Source: Alteromonas sp. BMJM2
Lineage (GTDB): Bacteria; Pseudomonadota; Gammaproteobacteria; Enterobacterales; Alteromonadaceae
Reading direction: 5' to 3'
Assembly: GCF_027257845.1 (NCBI RefSeq)
Contig: NZ_JAPVOT010000006.1
Coordinates: 1 to 64,000 of the forward strand
Length of the DNA stretch: 64,000 nt
Both the position numbers and the translations under genes were made by a program. A model generated the notes under the pieces. The model saw only the letters and a list, made by a program, of their open reading frames with translations. It was not told the DNA's origin and made no database searches. Shown in pieces: positions 7,482 to 16,836 of this stretch (positions within the stretch are counted from its first letter, which is position 1; each line of letters begins with the position of its first letter).

Positions 7482-8609
7482 TTATTTCTGAGGATTGATT
7501 AAATACTTTTCGCCGGTTTTCTTTGCATTATATTGAGCGATTCTTTCAGGCTGCAATGCCTCTTCTAAGCTCAATACATCAGTAAAATCGCTCTTAAACG
7601 TGGTGTTAATTTCATTTGCCACGCGATGGTGTAGCGCACCCACTTTTTCAGGGGCTAATTTGCCTAAGAAGCGCATTAATAGCCACCCGCCAATTCCCCA
7701 AGTCATGCCATAGGCACGGTTTAAGATAGTAGGTGAGAAGTCTAGGCCGCCGTAAATATACACTTGTTTGTTGGCGTCTGAGCCGTAGGTATTAAAACCT
7801 TCAGCGTCTTTGCTTCCAACCGCTTCCATTGCCGTTAGAATGTCGCTAACCAACTCGCCCCCACCAATGGCATCAAACGCCAATGTGGCACCGGTTGCTT
7901 CAATAGCTTTGTAGAGGTCCTTTTTAAAGCTATCGCTTGACGAATTACATACGTATTTCGCGCCAATTTCAGTCAATAAATCTGCTTGAGACTGCTTGCG
8001 TACTATATTGACCAAGGGCACGCCTTCGGCAATACAAATTTTGTTTAGCATAATACCTAAGTTAGAGGCCGCTGCTGTATGAACCAACGCGCTATGTCCT
8101 TCCAAGCGCATAGTTTCAACCATCCCCAAGGCCGTTAGGGGGTTAACAAACGATGACGCAGCTTGCTGGGGCGTAGTCCCTTCTTTATGAACAATACACG
8201 CTTGAACCGGCACGCAGCAGTACTGCGCAAAACACGCCCCCGAGAGCACTGCTACTGTTTTACCCAACATAGATTGAGCTGCTTCACTTTCACCGGCAGC
8301 CACTACCACGCCAGCACCTTCATTACCGATAGGTAATGACATGTCCAAGCGGGATTTTATACGAGGTAGTAAACCGGCATGCACGGGTGCCGTTAGCTGA
8401 CCCTTGTCTGCATCGAAGGTCGCTTCATTCAAATTTGCTGGGCCAAACATAGGCCACATATCCGACGGATTGATAGGTGTGGCTTCAATTTTAACAACAA
8501 CCTGGTGTGCTTTTGGCTCAGGAATATCCGAGTCAACGAGGTTAATTTCTAGCTGACCTTGCGAAGTAATTTTTGTTAGTAGTTGTTTTGATGTTGTCAC
8601 AGTAATCAT
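7482..8609 (-). CDS. Zinc-binding-type MDR alcohol dehydrogenase / quinone oxidoreductase family protein
   Basis: 375 residues. The N-terminal GroES-like half contains INPSDMWP and GNEGAGVVVAAG, typical of MDR enzymes of the quinone/enoyl reductase branch. The Rossmann half follows, with LVHTAAASNLGIM and FDAIGGG. The Cys/His set of catalytic zinc-binding alcohol dehydrogenases is not evident, so it is more likely an NAD(P)H-dependent reductase of an activated double bond or quinone. The substrate cannot be told from sequence. It is a single minus-strand gene with an ATG start and its own terminator, and gives no pathway clue from its neighbours. Confidence 0.82.
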   Translation of the reverse strand: MITVTTSKQLLTKITSQGQLEINLVDSDIPEPKAHQVVVKIEATPINPSDMWPMFGPANLNEATFDADKGQLTAPVHAGLLPRIKSRLDMSLPIGNEGAGVVVAAGESEAAQSMLGKTVAVLSGACFAQYCCVPVQACIVHKEGTTPQQAASSFVNPLTALGMVETMRLEGHSALVHTAAASNLGIMLNKICIAEGVPLVNIVRKQSQADLLTEIGAKYVCNSSSDSFKKDLYKAIEATGATLAFDAIGGGELVSDILTAMEAVGSKDAEGFNTYGSDANKQVYIYGGLDFSPTILNRAYGMTWGIGGWLLMRFLGKLAPEKVGALHHRVANEINTTFKSDFTDVLSLEEALQPERIAQYNAKKTGEKYLINPQK

Positions 8610-8686
8610 TCTCCGTGTAATTATATTGAGTAATAGCGTTTGCTTATAACCTTACGCTAGCACTAAGAAAAGCGGTACGCGAATCA

Positions 8687-8872
8687 CTTAGGTGGATAGG
8701 CAACCATAAGAATTTTATCGGTATACGGTGCTGACTGTTGTACTTATGCAGTCAGTTGTACTTTACAAAAACGTACTGTCGTCTCTTTATAAAACCACCA
8801 GCAACTTGTGCCTACTATCAATAGTTACTATTGTAGAGCGACTAAAGCGTGTCGCTCTACCATCCACCTAAG
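8687..8872. repeat. 186-bp segment bounded by 11-bp perfect inverted repeats
   Basis: CTTAGGTGGAT (8687-8697) is repeated inverted as ATCCACCTAAG (8862-8872). The segment covers the promoter and leader of the M16 peptidase gene and contains a 10-bp hairpin at its right end. It has no ORF. The size and terminal repeats would fit a small non-autonomous element (MITE), but no target-site duplication is obvious and no second copy is in the window. Confidence 0.4.
8833..8860 (+). promoter_or_regulatory. Leader hairpin ahead of the M16 peptidase gene
   Basis: GTAGAGCGAC and GTCGCTCTAC form a perfect 10-bp stem with an 8-base loop, ending 34 bases before the ATG at 8895. There is no T-run after it, so it is not a standard terminator. 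It could affect mRNA stability or translation, or be part of the surrounding inverted-repeat element. Confidence 0.5.
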
Positions 8873-8894
8873 AATAAATAGAAGGGATTACTCC

Positions 8895-11762
8895 ATGAAA
8901 GCAGGTACTTACCTCTTTGGTATTATTGCTTTGGCAACTGCGATAACCGCATGTGCCCCTACTGCGCCATCCTCCAAAGATAGTGTAAAAAAAGAAGCAA
9001 AGACGGAAGAGCCAGGTCTTAATATCGAATATGAGAAATATCAGTTAGACAATGGTTTAACGGTCATTCTGCATGAGGATAAGTCTGACCCTATTGTATC
9101 GCTTGCCACTGTGGTGCACGTAGGCTCCAACAGAGAGAAGCCTGGAAGAACAGGGTTTGCCCACTTCTTTGAACACATGGCCTTTAACGATTCTGAAAAT
9201 GTGCCTAAAGGCGCCAATCGCAAAATGATCCCTGAATTAGGTGGGAGTCGAAATGGCGGCACCTGGAGTGACGGTACTATTTACTACGAAGTGGTGCCAA
9301 AAGATGCGTTTGATAAGCTGCTTTGGATAGACTCAGACCGTTTAGGCTTTATGATCAATACGGTTACCGAGCCTACTCTTGAGCGCGAAAAACAGGTGGT
9401 GAAAAATGAAAAGCGCCAGCGTGTGGACAACCGCCCTTACGGCCATACCGACCACGTTATTCGCAAAGCGCTTTACCCCGCTGAACACCCTTACAGCTGG
9501 ACGGTTATTGGCGATTTAGAAGACTTACAAGCGGCTACGCTGGAAGATGTAAAAGGCTTTTACAACGAGTTTTATACCCCATCAAACGTAACGCTAGTGA
9601 TTGCCGGTGATATCGACATTGAAACAACAAAAGAAAAAGTGGCTTATTGGTTTGGCGAAATTGATGCCGGCAAGTCGGTGGCGCCTATAGAGCCTAAGCC
9701 AGTGTCGTTAGATAGCGATATTACTTTGGTGCATGAAGATAATTTTGCTCGCCTTCCTGAAATTAGAATTACGCTACCTACTGTTGAGCAATATCATCCC
9801 GACGCATACGCCCTTGATATGCTTGGCGAATTATTGGCAGGGTCTAAAGACACACCGCTATACGAGTTACTCGTTACTGAAAAGCAAGTGGCTCCAAATG
9901 TATCGGCTTATCACTCTGCGCAGGAAGTTGCTGGTACGTTCACATTGCGAGTACGGGCAAACTCAGGCCAACCGTTAGATGAAGTCCATGCCCTTATTAA
10001 ACAAGGTTTAGCTACTTTCAAAGACAAAGGCGTTACCGAGGCCCAACTAACTCGCATACGCGCGCAAACCGAAACCGCGTTTTATGAACAGTTTGAAAGC
10101 ATTCTTAACAAGTCCCTGCAGCTTGGAATATACAATGAGTATGCACAATCGCCTGATTTTTATAACACTGAAATTGCGCAGATAAACAGTGTTACTACCG
10201 AAGACATCATGCGTGTGTTTAACCAGTATGTGCTAAACAAGCCTGCCGTTATTACCAACTTCGTTCCTAAAGGCAAAATTGAACTTGCTATGGACAACGC
10301 CACCAAGGCAAACGTGGTTGAAGAGCAAATTATAGAAGGGGCAGAAAAGGAGTTTAACGAGTCGGATAACGTCGTATTCAAACGTACTAAAACCAACAAC
10401 GATCGCAGTGAACCCGCACTAACAGACCTGCCTGCTATTAACGTACCTGATGTGTGGCAGCATACTACTGAGTTAGGTATCAATGCCTATGGTATCGAAG
10501 ATACCGAGCTGCCATTAGTGAATTTCAGCATGCGTTTTCCAGGTGGCCAGTTGTTAGACCCAAGCGGTAAAGAGGGCACATCAGCGCTGCTTGCCGATAT
10601 GTTATTCGAGGGTACGGAAAAAAGAACGGCGGCAGAGTTTGAACAAGCACTTGGTCTACTTGGTGCGTCGGTTAATGTAAGCGCATCGAAGTATGATATT
10701 ACGCTTCGAGGAAGTGTGCTCGCTAAAAACTACCGCGAGACAATGGCGATGGTCTCTGAAATGCTAACCATGCCTGCCTTTAAACAAGCTGATTTCGATA
10801 GAATAAAACAAGCTCAGCTGACGAACATCAAGCAGAGCTTAAGTAACCCATCGCGCACAGCATTCAACGTTTTCTCTACCAAACTTTATGGCGATAACCA
10901 CCCATTAGGCGTTGCCACAGGTGGTACGCTAATTAGTATCGATACCATTACATTGGATGATGTTGAGGCCTATTACGCAGCTAACATTAAGCCGCTAGGT
11001 AGCCAATACCACAGTGTGGGTGCAGTCGATAAAGCGTCGGTGATTGCCGCGCTTTCTTCGTTCAGCGATTGGTCTGGCGCAACGGCTTCACTGCCTAAGC
11101 TAAAACCTGCCGGTACATCGGCAGATAGCCGCGTGTTCTTTATTGATATTCCAGATGCAAAGCAATCTGTTATCTATATGGGCAAGCTGCTTCCAAATGC
11201 ACAAAACGACGACATTTACCCCATTGAATATGCCAACACATCACTTGGCGGTGGAATTAGCGGACGTTTAGCTCAAACATTGAGAATTGAGAAAGGTTAC
11301 ACCTACGGCGCTTATTCGTATGTAAGAGGTGGCCCTTATCATTCAGCATTTATTGCAAGTTCTCAGGTGAGAAGCAATGTAACTAAAGAATCGTTAGAAG
11401 AATTCAAACGTCTTGTGGGCGATTACAAAGACACCTTTAACCAGCAAGATTTGTCTGTCATGCAAAACATGGTGCTTAAAGGCAATGCGCGAGCGTTTGA
11501 AACCTTGGGAAGCAAGTTACGTATGCTAGAGGAGATTAGCGAATACAACCGCCCTGCTAATTACGTAGAGCTACAGCAAAACTATGCACTAAATGCCAAC
11601 TTAGATGAGGTGCATCGGGTTATCGAGCAGTATATGCAGGAGCCAGCTATGATTTATGTTATTGCGGGCGACGGCGCGACTCAGCGAGAAAAAGTAGCTG
11701 CATTCGCGGTATCTCTAGACTCGCCTCTGGTAGAACTGGATATTCACGGCGCCAAACTCTAG
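8895..11762 (+). CDS. M16 family zinc metallopeptidase, two-domain, lipoprotein
   Basis: 955 residues from the ATG at 8895, which has an AGGGA ribosome site and starts a lipoprotein signal (lipobox ITAC, Cys20). Upstream in-frame starts would bury this signal. The first peptidase unit has the inverted zinc motif HFFEH (His90, Glu93, His94) with the distal acidic helix LEREKQVVKNE. A second M16 unit (from about residue 500) lacks the motif and should be structural, with the substrate-gripping GGGISGRL and YTYGAYSY regions. It belongs to the pitrilysin/insulinase-like clan and probably degrades peptides in the periplasm while anchored to a membrane. It is a single gene; the leader has an unusual hairpin. 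Confidence 0.92.
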   Translation: MKAGTYLFGIIALATAITACAPTAPSSKDSVKKEAKTEEPGLNIEYEKYQLDNGLTVILHEDKSDPIVSLATVVHVGSNREKPGRTGFAHFFEHMAFNDSENVPKGANRKMIPELGGSRNGGTWSDGTIYYEVVPKDAFDKLLWIDSDRLGFMINTVTEPTLEREKQVVKNEKRQRVDNRPYGHTDHVIRKALYPAEHPYSWTVIGDLEDLQAATLEDVKGFYNEFYTPSNVTLVIAGDIDIETTKEKVAYWFGEIDAGKSVAPIEPKPVSLDSDITLVHEDNFARLPEIRITLPTVEQYHPDAYALDMLGELLAGSKDTPLYELLVTEKQVAPNVSAYHSAQEVAGTFTLRVRANSGQPLDEVHALIKQGLATFKDKGVTEAQLTRIRAQTETAFYEQFESILNKSLQLGIYNEYAQSPDFYNTEIAQINSVTTEDIMRVFNQYVLNKPAVITNFVPKGKIELAMDNATKANVVEEQIIEGAEKEFNESDNVVFKRTKTNNDRSEPALTDLPAINVPDVWQHTTELGINAYGIEDTELPLVNFSMRFPGGQLLDPSGKEGTSALLADMLFEGTEKRTAAEFEQALGLLGASVNVSASKYDITLRGSVLAKNYRETMAMVSEMLTMPAFKQADFDRIKQAQLTNIKQSLSNPSRTAFNVFSTKLYGDNHPLGVATGGTLISIDTITLDDVEAYYAANIKPLGSQYHSVGAVDKASVIAALSSFSDWSGATASLPKLKPAGTSADSRVFFIDIPDAKQSVIYMGKLLPNAQNDDIYPIEYANTSLGGGISGRLAQTLRIEKGYTYGAYSYVRGGPYHSAFIASSQVRSNVTKESLEEFKRLVGDYKDTFNQQDLSVMQNMVLKGNARAFETLGSKLRMLEEISEYNRPANYVELQQNYALNANLDEVHRVIEQYMQEPAMIYVIAGDGATQREKVAAFAVSLDSPLVELDIHGAKL

Positions 11763-11854
11763 TAAGCTTTAGTACGCTTTAGACGCCTAAATACTCTGTA
11801 ATACTGAGAATAAGCCAGAGGCTACAATGTGCCCTTCGGCTGCGGCATTGAAAA

Positions 11855-11899
11855 GCGCTAGTACCAAAAGTGCGAGTATCAACAGTGCTAGTATCAAAA
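11855..11899. repeat. 15-bp tandem repeat, three units
   Basis: GCGCTAGTACCAAAA, GTGCGAGTATCAACA and GTGCTAGTATCAAAA lie end to end in the 3' region of the M16 peptidase gene. A partial fourth unit (GCGCTGCC) follows. Confidence 0.75.
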
Positions 11900-11928
11900 G
11901 CGCTGCCATCTTAATGCCCTAGCATCTT

Positions 11929-11966
11929 AAGGCCCTAGCATCGTAAAAGCATAGGGCCTTTTCTTT
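11929..11966 (+). terminator. Rho-independent terminator after the M16 peptidase gene
   Basis: AAGGCCCTA pairs with TAGGGCCTT over a 14-base loop, followed by TTCTTT. The 9-bp stem and T-rich tail fit intrinsic termination. Confidence 0.8.
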
Positions 11967-12098
11967 GTGTCGAGAAAGGCTTAAGTTTACAATTCACATC
12001 ACAAAGATGATTTCCTTTTGCACATTCTTTTAGCAAACAGGGTAATTTTTGATAAACTCACCGCAGTATTTTTGAGAACACATAAACAGGAAACCCCA

Positions 12099-13100
12099 AT
12101 GGCCGTATTCGGTACCGTATTCATGCCTGAGATGGCGCTTACCCGCTTTGAAAACGACGCATGGTCTGAGACTGAGTTTGTCAGTTCAGACGCCATACAA
12201 ATGCATCCTGGCGCGCATGTTCTTCACTACTCGAGCACATGTTTTGAGGGTCTTAAGGCGTTTAAGCACGAAGATGGCAGTATTAACATTTTTCGTATGG
12301 ACAAAAATATCGAACGCTTTGCGCAAAGCAGTCGTTTACTCAACTTGCCTGAAATAGATAAAGCGCAAGTTGAAAAAATGATCCTCGATGTTGTGGCAAA
12401 ATACAGCTTGGAGGTGCCAGAGCCTCCTGGTTCAATGTATATTCGTCCAACGCATGTGGGTACTGAAGCGTCTATTGGAAAAGCAGCCGCACCGTCGGCC
12501 ACATCAATGCTATACGTGCTTTTATCACCCGTTGGTGATTATTTTGCCGGTGGTTTAAAGCCGCTTCGTCTTTTGCTAGACGAAACGGGTATGCGCTGTG
12601 CGCCGCACATGGGTATGGTAAAAAGTGGTGGCAACTACGCCAGTGCATTACCGCCTATTCTAAAGGCAAGAAAAGAAGTACAGGCAGACCAAATTCTGTT
12701 TTGTCCAAATGGTGACGTACAGGAAACTGGCGCGGCAAACTTTTTACTTATCGATGGCAACGAGATCATCACCAAAGGCCTAGACTCCAGCTTCCTGCAC
12801 GGTGTAACTCGCGCGACAGTTTTACAACTAGCAAAAGACCACGGCATGACGGTAAGCGAAAGAGAGCTTACGGTGAGCGAGCTGCTAGAACGCGCAGCCA
12901 AGCCTGGCGCAGAGGCAGCGTTATCTGGTACTGCGGCGGTGCTAACGCCTGTGGGCACGCTTATTCACAACGAAAAAGAGTATCAAGTAGGTAACGGCGA
13001 GGCAGGCCCAGTTACTATGAAGCTTCGTCAAGCGCTGAACGACATACAGTGGGGCAAGGCAGAAGATACGCATAACTGGTTAGTAAAAATTAATCCGTAG
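12099..13100 (+). CDS. ilvE: Branched-chain amino acid aminotransferase
   Basis: 333 residues from the ATG at 12099, preceded by an AGGAAA ribosome site; the upstream in-frame start at 12018 adds a non-conserved leader. It is a class IV PLP-dependent aminotransferase. Lys175 in MGMVKSGGNY is the expected Schiff-base lysine, and YIRPTHVGTE, QETGAANF and the SGTAAVLTPVG segment contact cofactor and substrate. The length and motifs match the BCAT type II form rather than the shorter E. coli-type enzyme. It carries out the last step of Leu, Ile and Val synthesis and the first of their breakdown, using glutamate/2-oxoglutarate. It is a single gene, not in an ilv operon here. Confidence 0.95.
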   Translation: MAVFGTVFMPEMALTRFENDAWSETEFVSSDAIQMHPGAHVLHYSSTCFEGLKAFKHEDGSINIFRMDKNIERFAQSSRLLNLPEIDKAQVEKMILDVVAKYSLEVPEPPGSMYIRPTHVGTEASIGKAAAPSATSMLYVLLSPVGDYFAGGLKPLRLLLDETGMRCAPHMGMVKSGGNYASALPPILKARKEVQADQILFCPNGDVQETGAANFLLIDGNEIITKGLDSSFLHGVTRATVLQLAKDHGMTVSERELTVSELLERAAKPGAEAALSGTAAVLTPVGTLIHNEKEYQVGNGEAGPVTMKLRQALNDIQWGKAEDTHNWLVKINP

Positions 13101-13163
13101 CCGTAGGCAACTGATTAAGAACCGTTGATTAGGCTCGTTAGATATTTCCTCTCGAGCCGCTAT

Positions 13164-13197
13164 TGACAGCACGGAGAGGACGCATGTTGTGCTGTCA
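13164..13197. repeat. 9-bp inverted repeat after ilvE
   Basis: TGACAGCAC and GTGCTGTCA are separated by 16 bases in the gap between convergent ilvE and the TPR-GGDEF gene. There is no T-run, so termination is uncertain; it may still act as an mRNA 3' structure. Confidence 0.45.
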
Positions 13198-13243
13198 GAG
13201 TCTCTATCACGGTGCGCTCAAACTATTAAGAGCACGCTTTGGA

Positions 13244-15034
13244 CTAAGGCGCACTATATTGCTTCACCTGATTTCTCCCACGGGTTTTCGCTTGGAACAG
13301 TGCTATGTCGGCCTGTTTATATAGCACATCGTATTGAGCCACTTTCATACATCCGATAGCAACACCTATACTTACCGTAACGCTTATATCTTGCGGGCAT
13401 TCACTTGGTGGAATCATCGCCTCCACGTGTCCTCTCAAACGTTCAGCAAACGCCATTGCGTCAACTTCGCTTTTGTTGAAAGTCATAATGACAAATTCTT
13501 CGCCCCCAATACGGGCAAAAATATCATCACTTTGACATAGCGCTTTCACTGCATTAGCCAACGCAACCAGCACTTTATCACCAGCATCGTGACCGTGAGT
13601 GTCGTTTATGGCTTTAAAATAATCGATATCTAGTAACAGAAAGGCCATGTCTATATTGATGCCCCGCTGACTTCGAAACTTACGGTCAAGGTAACGACGA
13701 TTGCCAATTCCTGTTAAATAATCCGTTTCTGAGGCATCGATTAACACCTCATTGGCATGCTCAAGTCTAAGTAGCTTTTGTCTTCGCAATAATAACGTGA
13801 GGAACAATAGTGCGCATATTAATGAGATAACTACAGCAGAAAATAAATAGAACGAGGAATGACGAGCCTCACGCTCTCGTTGTAACAGGTTTTCTTGAAG
13901 CTTAATCAACTCTTGTTCGTTTTTAATCTGAGCTTCGAGTTTTTTGATAATACCCGACTGAGTCACTGGCTGAATTGCATTTCGCCTGTCAATATATTCC
14001 GCCTGAACTTTTGCTGCTTCTTCGTAGTTTCCTAGCTTTAATTCAAGCATGGCTAAGCTTTCATACAGCGCTATTTCACTCTCAACTGAGGTCTTGTTTT
14101 TAACAGTGACAATGCCCTGGCGATACAAACGCAGCGCATCATCATACCGTGTTAATGACTGGTACAAATCGCCTAACCCGAGATAAGCGGAAGCTAAAGC
14201 TTGAGGGTAAGAGCCTGCGCGAGCATTTTCGATAACGTATTTGTACATATCGATAGCTTTGTTATTCAATCCTCGCTGTTGATATACATGCGCCAAACTT
14301 ACACTAGCTTCGCTGTAGGTGAAATCAACAATGACATCATCACTGGCAAGAACGCTTTCAAAAATATCTTGTGCCTTATCTAATTGCCGAGACTTTAGGT
14401 AAGACATACCCAAACCAACGGTCATATTCATCACCATCTCAGTGTTGTTGGTTTGCTTGTGAATGTCCCTCGCCTTTTTAAAATAATCGGCAGCCTCATC
14501 GTAGTCACCCTGAGAGTTGAGTACGTTGCCTAAATTGCCATAAACCATGGCTAAATCGGTAGTATCTTCGCTAAGCTTTGCAAACTTTAGGGCGTCTATA
14601 TAGAACTTCATGGCATTATCGTAATCCACCGTTAACTCGTAAAAAACACCAAGAGATCGATTACAAACAGAGAGTAGATGAGGATTGTTCGTGTTACGTG
14701 CGGCGGTAATTGCTTGGGTCAGATACGTAAGAGCTTCTTCGTTTTTACCTTGATACATAGTTGCCATACCAAGTAGGCGAGACACCTCAGAGCGGCGGAT
14801 ATCATCTGTGTTCTCTACGCTTAGAGGCAGAGCTTGTAAAGCATAGCGCTCTGCCAAGCTAGGATCTTTGTATAAGTAAGTCGACGCTAGCTCAACCAAC
14901 AAAGGTAACGTAGCAACACTTTTTTCATCTAGCTCAGAAAGTTGCTGCTCTACCGTTGCGATACGCTCTTCATTAGCAACTCCGTACTTAACCGGTAAAA
15001 TGAGTAACAGGGCGATAATAAAACGATACGGCAT
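13244..15034 (-). CDS. TPR-containing diguanylate cyclase (GGDEF), membrane-bound
   Basis: 596 residues. A signal peptide (to about residue 20) leads into tetratricopeptide repeats (about 60-350, for example MVYGNLGNVLNSQGDYDEAA), then a short coiled coil, one membrane helix (about 397-416, FSAVVISLICALLFLTLLL) and a cytoplasmic GGDEF domain. The signature is GGEEF (510-514), compatible with activity. The I-site four residues are QSDD instead of RxxD, so product inhibition is probably lost. It would make c-di-GMP in response to a protein or peptide bound by the periplasmic TPR domain. It is transcribed alone and converges with ilvE. Confidence 0.93.
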   Translation of the reverse strand: MPYRFIIALLLILPVKYGVANEERIATVEQQLSELDEKSVATLPLLVELASTYLYKDPSLAERYALQALPLSVENTDDIRRSEVSRLLGMATMYQGKNEEALTYLTQAITAARNTNNPHLLSVCNRSLGVFYELTVDYDNAMKFYIDALKFAKLSEDTTDLAMVYGNLGNVLNSQGDYDEAADYFKKARDIHKQTNNTEMVMNMTVGLGMSYLKSRQLDKAQDIFESVLASDDVIVDFTYSEASVSLAHVYQQRGLNNKAIDMYKYVIENARAGSYPQALASAYLGLGDLYQSLTRYDDALRLYRQGIVTVKNKTSVESEIALYESLAMLELKLGNYEEAAKVQAEYIDRRNAIQPVTQSGIIKKLEAQIKNEQELIKLQENLLQREREARHSSFYLFSAVVISLICALLFLTLLLRRQKLLRLEHANEVLIDASETDYLTGIGNRRYLDRKFRSQRGINIDMAFLLLDIDYFKAINDTHGHDAGDKVLVALANAVKALCQSDDIFARIGGEEFVIMTFNKSEVDAMAFAERLRGHVEAMIPPSECPQDISVTVSIGVAIGCMKVAQYDVLYKQADIALFQAKTRGRNQVKQYSAP

Positions 15035-15240
15035 TTTTCTTCCAGTTACATGTTATGGACAGTGCTTCTTGTTTTTTATTGGATTGAGAGGAGGCATTAA
15101 TGCCATAGCCCCTTCTCGCAAGCATAATAGATAGGTTAACAATTGAACAGAAGAAATAAAGCTTTCAACCATTTATAATCGCTTTTGCCTGATCAAACGT
15201 TAGAAAGTGCAACCGTTAGAAAGTGACAGAACCGCGAATG

Positions 15241-15268
15241 AAAAATGTTGTTCTGACCCCCTTTATGC
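15241..15268. repeat. REP-like palindromic repeat, single copy
   Basis: The string AAAAATG-TTG-TTCTGACCCC-CTTTAT resembles the two copies found between dsbC and xerD (near 60390 and 60528), sharing the TTCTGACCCC core and the AAAATG / TTTAT flanks. It sits directly downstream of the HAD hydrolase gene. Confidence 0.55.
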
Positions 15269-15270
15269 TT

Positions 15271-16044
15271 TTATCTTAGCGCTGCAAGCGTGCGGGCTAA
15301 ATCATTCACGTCTGACACATTGTAGTTAGGCTTTTCCGCTAACGGAAAAAGGACTTTACCAGGGCGACGAATAAAGGCGGTTTTAAGACCAGCTTTGTTC
15401 GCACCTGCAATATCCCAACCGTGGGCCGCTACCATAAGCGCGTCGCTAGCATCGACGCCCAAGTCATTAAGCGCCCATTGGTAGGTTTTTAAATGAGGTT
15501 TAAATACACCCACAGATTCTATGCTGAGGTTAGCATCAAAATATTGGCTTAAATTGGCATTTTTTAGCTGTAATTGAACGCCTTCAAGAGATGAGTTAGT
15601 TAAGGTTACTAACTTATATCCTTGTGCTTTTAATGCCGCTAGCCCTTCGGCAACATCTGGGTGCGCCGGCAAAGAGCGCAGCGGTGTCACGATGGAGGTT
15701 CGTGCCTTATCGTGTGTAATAGCAATATCATTATTTTCTGCCACCATTTCTAACGCTGCAACACCGATATTTCCAAAAGATTGGTATTCGCCTGTCGCTG
15801 ACACCACTAAAGAATGATGCAACATAGTGGAAAACCACAATGGCAGTAAATCGTCTCGACCATTGAGCGCCTCGCCCACTGAGGTGCGCATGTTTTCAAG
15901 GTCTAACAAGGTTTCGTTAACGTCAAAAATAATCACTTTGGGTTTTGTGTGTTGAACCGTTGCCTCTGCTGAGTCGTTGGCAAATACGCTGTTATTAAAC
16001 AGCCAAAATACGCTAAAAAGGGATAGTAGTGTGCGATTCCTCAT
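15271..16044 (-). CDS. Periplasmic HAD-superfamily hydrolase, haloacid dehalogenase type II-like
   Basis: 257 residues with a signal peptide cut near FA-ND (about residue 22). The HAD fold is clear: nucleophile Asp41 in IIFDVNETLLD, TLTNSS (motif II), the Lys of VFKPHLKTY (motif III) and the acidic/GW segment MVAAHGWDIAGA (motif IV). It aligns in style with type II 2-haloacid dehalogenases, but the first motif reads DVNET rather than DAYGT and the protein is exported, which is unusual for that group. The substrate is unknown; 2-haloacids or phosphate esters are possible. A palindromic operator-like site lies upstream. Confidence 0.85.
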   Translation of the reverse strand: MRNRTLLSLFSVFWLFNNSVFANDSAEATVQHTKPKVIIFDVNETLLDLENMRTSVGEALNGRDDLLPLWFSTMLHHSLVVSATGEYQSFGNIGVAALEMVAENNDIAITHDKARTSIVTPLRSLPAHPDVAEGLAALKAQGYKLVTLTNSSLEGVQLQLKNANLSQYFDANLSIESVGVFKPHLKTYQWALNDLGVDASDALMVAAHGWDIAGANKAGLKTAFIRRPGKVLFPLAEKPNYNVSDVNDLARTLAALR

Positions 16045-16054
16045 AATACCTCTG

Positions 16055-16123
16055 TCTATTTACGTTAAAGGTGAATGTCTATTTACGCTAAAGGCAAATG
16101 TGTATTTACGCTGAAGACGAATG
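16055..16123. repeat. 23-bp tandem repeat, three units
   Basis: Three end-to-end units begin at 16055, 16078 and 16101. They share TATTTACG and end in AATG, with a few substitutions between units. They lie in the 5' region of the HAD hydrolase gene, between its start codon and the palindrome at 16127. Confidence 0.8.
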
Positions 16124-16126
16124 AAT

Positions 16127-16140
16127 TGAACGACCGTTCA
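16127..16140. promoter_or_regulatory. TGAACG-AC-CGTTCA palindrome, possible TetR-type operator
   Basis: A perfect 6-2-6 inverted repeat upstream of the HAD hydrolase gene. TGAACG/CGTTCA half-sites are common in operators of TetR/AcrR-family repressors. No such regulator gene is in the window, so this is a candidate only. Confidence 0.4.
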
Positions 16141-16836
16141 GGTCATTCCTAGACTAAATGAAACACCGAGGAAAATCACGGGTTAATTGCAACATTGCGT
16201 AAATCACAGCTAAACGCATTGTTGAAGTAAGTAGGGGGGATAAGCGCGTTTTTATCTTTTCAATTAGCCCTTTATAAAGAATCGCTCAGATGCAATCTAG
16301 TACGATACATCGAGTGTAATTTTTATATTTAAACGCTAGGCTACGCACCCACACAGCACGTTAAAAAGGAAAGACAAATGAGTTGGATATATTTGATATA
16401 AGTACAACCTAAATAAATAAAGTGAATACAATGGTCATTGTCTCAATTCCGTACGGTAATAACTACCGCTGACAAAGGTGAGAGAGACTTGTTGGTGCTT
16501 TGATATGACGCAAACGCATATGCAGATACCACATTGCCCTTGTGTAAAAGCGTGTTACTTCTCCCAATCATTCGGAGTATATCTTCAAAACACCAAGGCT
16601 TTTGGCAAATCCAGTAAATTATCGCCCTCTCGCCAAAGTGAACATCAGATATACCCAATAAAAAATAGCTATAAATAAAGCACATCTGCCACAGGTGGAT
16701 TACACTAGTGTTGCGACATACGCTAAAATGTAAAATAACAACGTGTTTGCTTGGGCGTACTTGCTTGGCTTTTGCTTTGTGGCTGAGCTTACTCAATAAA
16801 ATACATATTCGACTGATACAGCAACAGGTTAACGTT
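16141..16836. other. Long intergenic region before the porin gene
   Basis: About 700 bases between divergent genes. A 156-codon open frame on the minus strand (16443-16913) runs into the porin coding region, has no ribosome site, and its product lacks protein-like order, so I do not call it. The promoter of the porin pair must lie here; a TTGCGA box and TAAAAT near 16711-16736 are badly spaced. Confidence 0.45.

Larger units (their letters stand above)
11763..12098. other. Intergenic region between the M16 peptidase and ilvE
   Basis: 336 bases without a gene. It holds a 15-bp tandem repeat (11855-11899), a strong terminator (11929-11966) and, after it, the ilvE promoter region. Confidence 0.6.
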
